From: Rhynchopus euleeides
Taxonomy: Eukaryota; Euglenozoa; Diplonemea; Diplonemida; Diplonemidae
Length of the DNA stretch: 64,000 bases
Direction: 5' to 3'
Assembly (NCBI GenBank): GCA_963210315.1
Contig: OY723250.1
Span: forward strand, 372,001-436,000
The notes beneath the pieces are model-generated. The model saw only the letters and a program-made list of their open reading frames with translations. It was not told where the DNA came from and made no database searches. The stretch's first letter is position 1, and each line of letters opens with the position of its first letter. Of the stretch, positions 61,617-64,000 are shown one piece after another. The position numbers were made by a program, and so were the translations under genes.

Positions 61617-64000
61617 AGGACCTCGGCACTGCCCCTACCGGTGCAGTGGAAGGGGCAGGCAGCAGCGATGACAGCGGGGTCCAGGCTCTACTACGACGCC
61701 CTGGTCACCCGCTGGGAGGACGCCGACATCAGGCGATGGAGGGGGCTCTTCGTCGCCGCGCTGTGGTCCGGACCCCCCCGCAGGGCGCGGGAGGCTGTGC
61801 TGGATGTCCTCCACCATGCACATCGGGTGGACCCCGCCGTCGCCCCCCGCTACCGGCAGATCACCACCTGGGCCATGCAGGTCAAGAAGTGGAGCCGCTG
61901 CAGGGTTCTGTCTGAGACGGCTTGGGATAGCAGAGTGAGGCTTACAGGGACAGGCCCCTTCGCGCTTTTCCGAGCGGCCCTTCGGTGGATAGGATGGAGC
62001 TGGAGCACGGCGACCACCCTATCTTACACTGATGAAGCGGGACGGAGCATAGTCTTCGACCCCACCGCAGCAACAACGAGCGGATGGGGGATCTTCGCTC
62101 ATGACCTCCGCCAGGCCCTACGTACACAGGTGGCCAAGGCGCTGGCTGGTCGTCGTGACGACTTTGCGGGCGCTCAGCACGGCATCGACGGGCAAGCCAC
62201 ACGCTGCGTCCTGGAGGGAGAGGGCGCCGCGGTCACGGGATACCAACGGGGCCTCCTTCGTTCCGTCATTGCAGGGGCGGTGCCTGTCCGAGGGCGCACG
62301 GGGCAGGGCGGGATCTGCCGATACTGCAACGCAGGCACCCCCGAGACGGTGATGCACCTATGGTGGGAGTGCTCCGCGTGGGACCCAATCCGACAAAACC
62401 ACCCCATTACGGCTGTGGACCGGTCAACCTGGCCACCTTGCTTGGCGTTATGCGGGGTGGCGCCCGCCTTTAGACACGGCATCCCGGAGGACAGGCAGCC
62501 CCTGCCACTATCCTTCGCACGCAGGGTGGATATAGTGGCGCAGCTGCACCGCTACTTCATTGCAATCCTCTCGGCGCGGCAGGAGAAAGATGGACTGCTC
62601 GACCGCTCCGCGCGCCACCACCGCACCCTTCACTATCCATGGGGGTGGTGCACACCCAACCCCGAACAGGCCTGCATCCCTGTGCGGGCGCCGTCCACTG
62701 TCAAACAGACGTGGGGCAAGCGCCCCCCGGAGCTGTGGGTGGCCCTCTGCGACTGGCTGCGGGGCCTGAAATGGGGGCCGCAGGGAGGGGAGCACACCGT
62801 GACCCTCATGGAGTTGGCTGTCGACTTCGAGCTGTCGACCGGCCTCACCCTCCCAGAAGTCGAAACGCGCCGCATCCGCCCCCACACACCTGACCCCCCT
62901 GAGAGGGGGCCGCGGGAGGCCCGCCCACGCATCCCCGAGGGCGCATCCCCGGGGCTCACCCTCTACTTCGACGGCGGAGCAAGGGACAACGGCACCCCCT
63001 TCGCCCTGGCGGGTGCAGGTGCGGTGCTCTACCGAGACGGCCTCAAGGTGTCGGAAGAGATCCTCCCTCTGCTGAACGTACGCAGCAACAACATCGCTGA
63101 GTACGAAGGGGTTCGGGCGGGCCTACGGCTGCTCAGAAGGGGCGACCCGCCCCCTGAGGGGAACGTTACGGTGCGGGGTGACTCGCAGGTGGTGCTGCGA
63201 CACCTAAAAGGGGAAGCGGTTTGCCGCGATAAATCCCTCCGCCCCCTCTTCCTCAGCACGGCACGGCTGGCTGCCGACCTCGGGCCCCGGATCACCCTTA
63301 CGTATGAGCACGTGAAAAGGGAACTCAACGTCGATGCGGACGCCCTGAGCAACGCCGCCATGGACGAGGCTGAGAGGCAGGGGGAGACCTCGCAGGAGCA
63401 GCTGCGGCAGGACTTCGCAGCCTTCCAGAAGAGCATCCTGGGCAAGGCTCACTCGTTGAGGCAGCTCTGCGAGGTGGTGCGCAAGACTTCCAAGCAACCA
63501 TGGCACTGTGGCCACACTGCGAGCTCCACTGTCCTCACCGCGATCGGGGGAACCGTGGCAGGGGGCCTGTCCAGGAGAGCCCAGCTCAGCCCAGCCACCG
63601 AGTCGGTGATGCGCAGCCTCCAAGCGCACACGGCAGGCCCGGGCTTGAACCAGCGGGACACAGCCTTCCACTCCCGCGGCATGGCGTGGGCCGCAACCTT
63701 CGCACCGCAGCCCCACTACCCAGAGGGGTGGCAGCAAGCGGCCCAGCAATGGACTGCCAGCAGCCGGCAAGCCAACGCCCGGACAGGACGGTCATGGGAA
63801 CGACGGGGCGCTGCTCCCCGGACTGCCCCCCCTGGAGCCAGACGGAACGCGAAGATGCTTACCTGCGCTCTGCACTGGAAACCCCGCTGCGTGGACTGCC
63901 GGCGCCGGCGCCTCTCGGAAGAGGACTGCTGCCGGGACCACCACGGGAAGAACGACGGCTTGCAAGTCACCATGGAATTTTGCAAGACGCATCGCATGGG
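61617..64000 (+). pseudogene. LINE A3 ORF2, 3' part: CCHC, RNase H, zinc tail (cut by window end)
   Basis: Open frame in the same phase as the 5' part (the insertion totals 771 bp with its duplication, a multiple of three). It begins TSALPLPVQWKGQ, overlapping the duplicated codons. The CCHC knuckle ICRYCNAGTPETVMHLWWEC is near 62308; the RNase H motifs YFDGGARDNG (about 62967), AEYEGV, RGDSQ and NVDADALSN follow; and the Cys/His-rich tail starts near 63856. No stop before the window edge. Confidence 0.88.

Larger units (their letters stand above)
54802..64000 (+). mobile_element. Full-length LINE family A, divergent copy A3 (runs off the window)
   Basis: It starts directly after a CA tract with the same GGAGGAGAGAGGGATACACGG leader as A1. 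It contains ORF1, an in-frame UAG, and ORF2 up to the C-terminal zinc region at the window edge. The protein is clearly homologous to A1 but much more diverged than A2, so it represents another subfamily. ORF2 is split by a 752-bp insertion, so this copy is inactive unless the insertion can be removed. Confidence 0.9.

Overview
This window is nuclear DNA from a GC-rich, intron-bearing eukaryotic microbe. Eight host genes are recognisable: an RRM protein, a giant coiled-coil protein, SGT/SGTA, a TBC Rab-GAP, an S10 serine carboxypeptidase, a RAD6-type ubiquitin-conjugating enzyme, a RING/C2H2 protein and eIF4A-III. All eight lie on the minus strand between about 21.3 and 53.3 kb. Four of them have short introns (nine in total) with GTATG donors and CA-rich tracts ending in CAG. 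A one-way gene cluster in a protist recalls euglenozoans with introns (diplonemid-like) or dinoflagellates. The sequence does not fix the taxon, and this assignment is a low-confidence inference.

Layout: 0-4.6 kb holds a 5'-truncated minus-strand LINE (family B) with a restriction-like endonuclease, Cys-rich modules and OTU-like domains. 4.6-8.4 kb is gene-poor. 8.4-9.6 kb is a non-autonomous hAT-like DNA transposon with a perfect 8-bp target duplication. 9.98-18.7 kb is a full-length LINE (family A1): a coiled-coil ORF1, one in-frame UAG, then an OTU-APE-RT-CCHC-RNase H ORF2. 19.66-20.90 kb is a strongly palindromic TIR element full of TGTGATCTGT-type repeats. 21.3-28.8 kb carries the RRM and coiled-coil genes. 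29.2-31.4 kb is a second TIR element with GGTAATACC-type arrays. 32.6-38.7 kb holds SGT, TBC and the carboxypeptidase. 38.8-40.2 kb is a 5'-truncated LINE A copy (A2) next to the carboxypeptidase start. 41.9-44.4 kb is an inverted second copy of the hAT-like element with another transposon nested in it. 45.3-53.3 kb holds the E2, RING and eIF4A-III genes. 53.56-53.86 kb is a MITE. From 54.8 kb to the window end runs a divergent full-length LINE A copy (A3) whose ORF2 is split by a 752-bp insertion with a 19-bp target duplication.

The host genes are housekeeping: mRNA fate (RRM protein, eIF4A-III), ubiquitin signalling (E2, RING), chaperone hand-off (SGT), membrane traffic (TBC) and lysosomal proteolysis (carboxypeptidase). 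The most unusual content is the LINEs. Both intact family A copies keep ORF1 and ORF2 in one frame separated only by UAG-GGG, with no ATG available for ORF2 before its OTU domain, which points to stop-codon readthrough. Two LINE families with different endonucleases both carry OTU-like cysteine protease folds. Family A appears to insert at (CA)n tracts.
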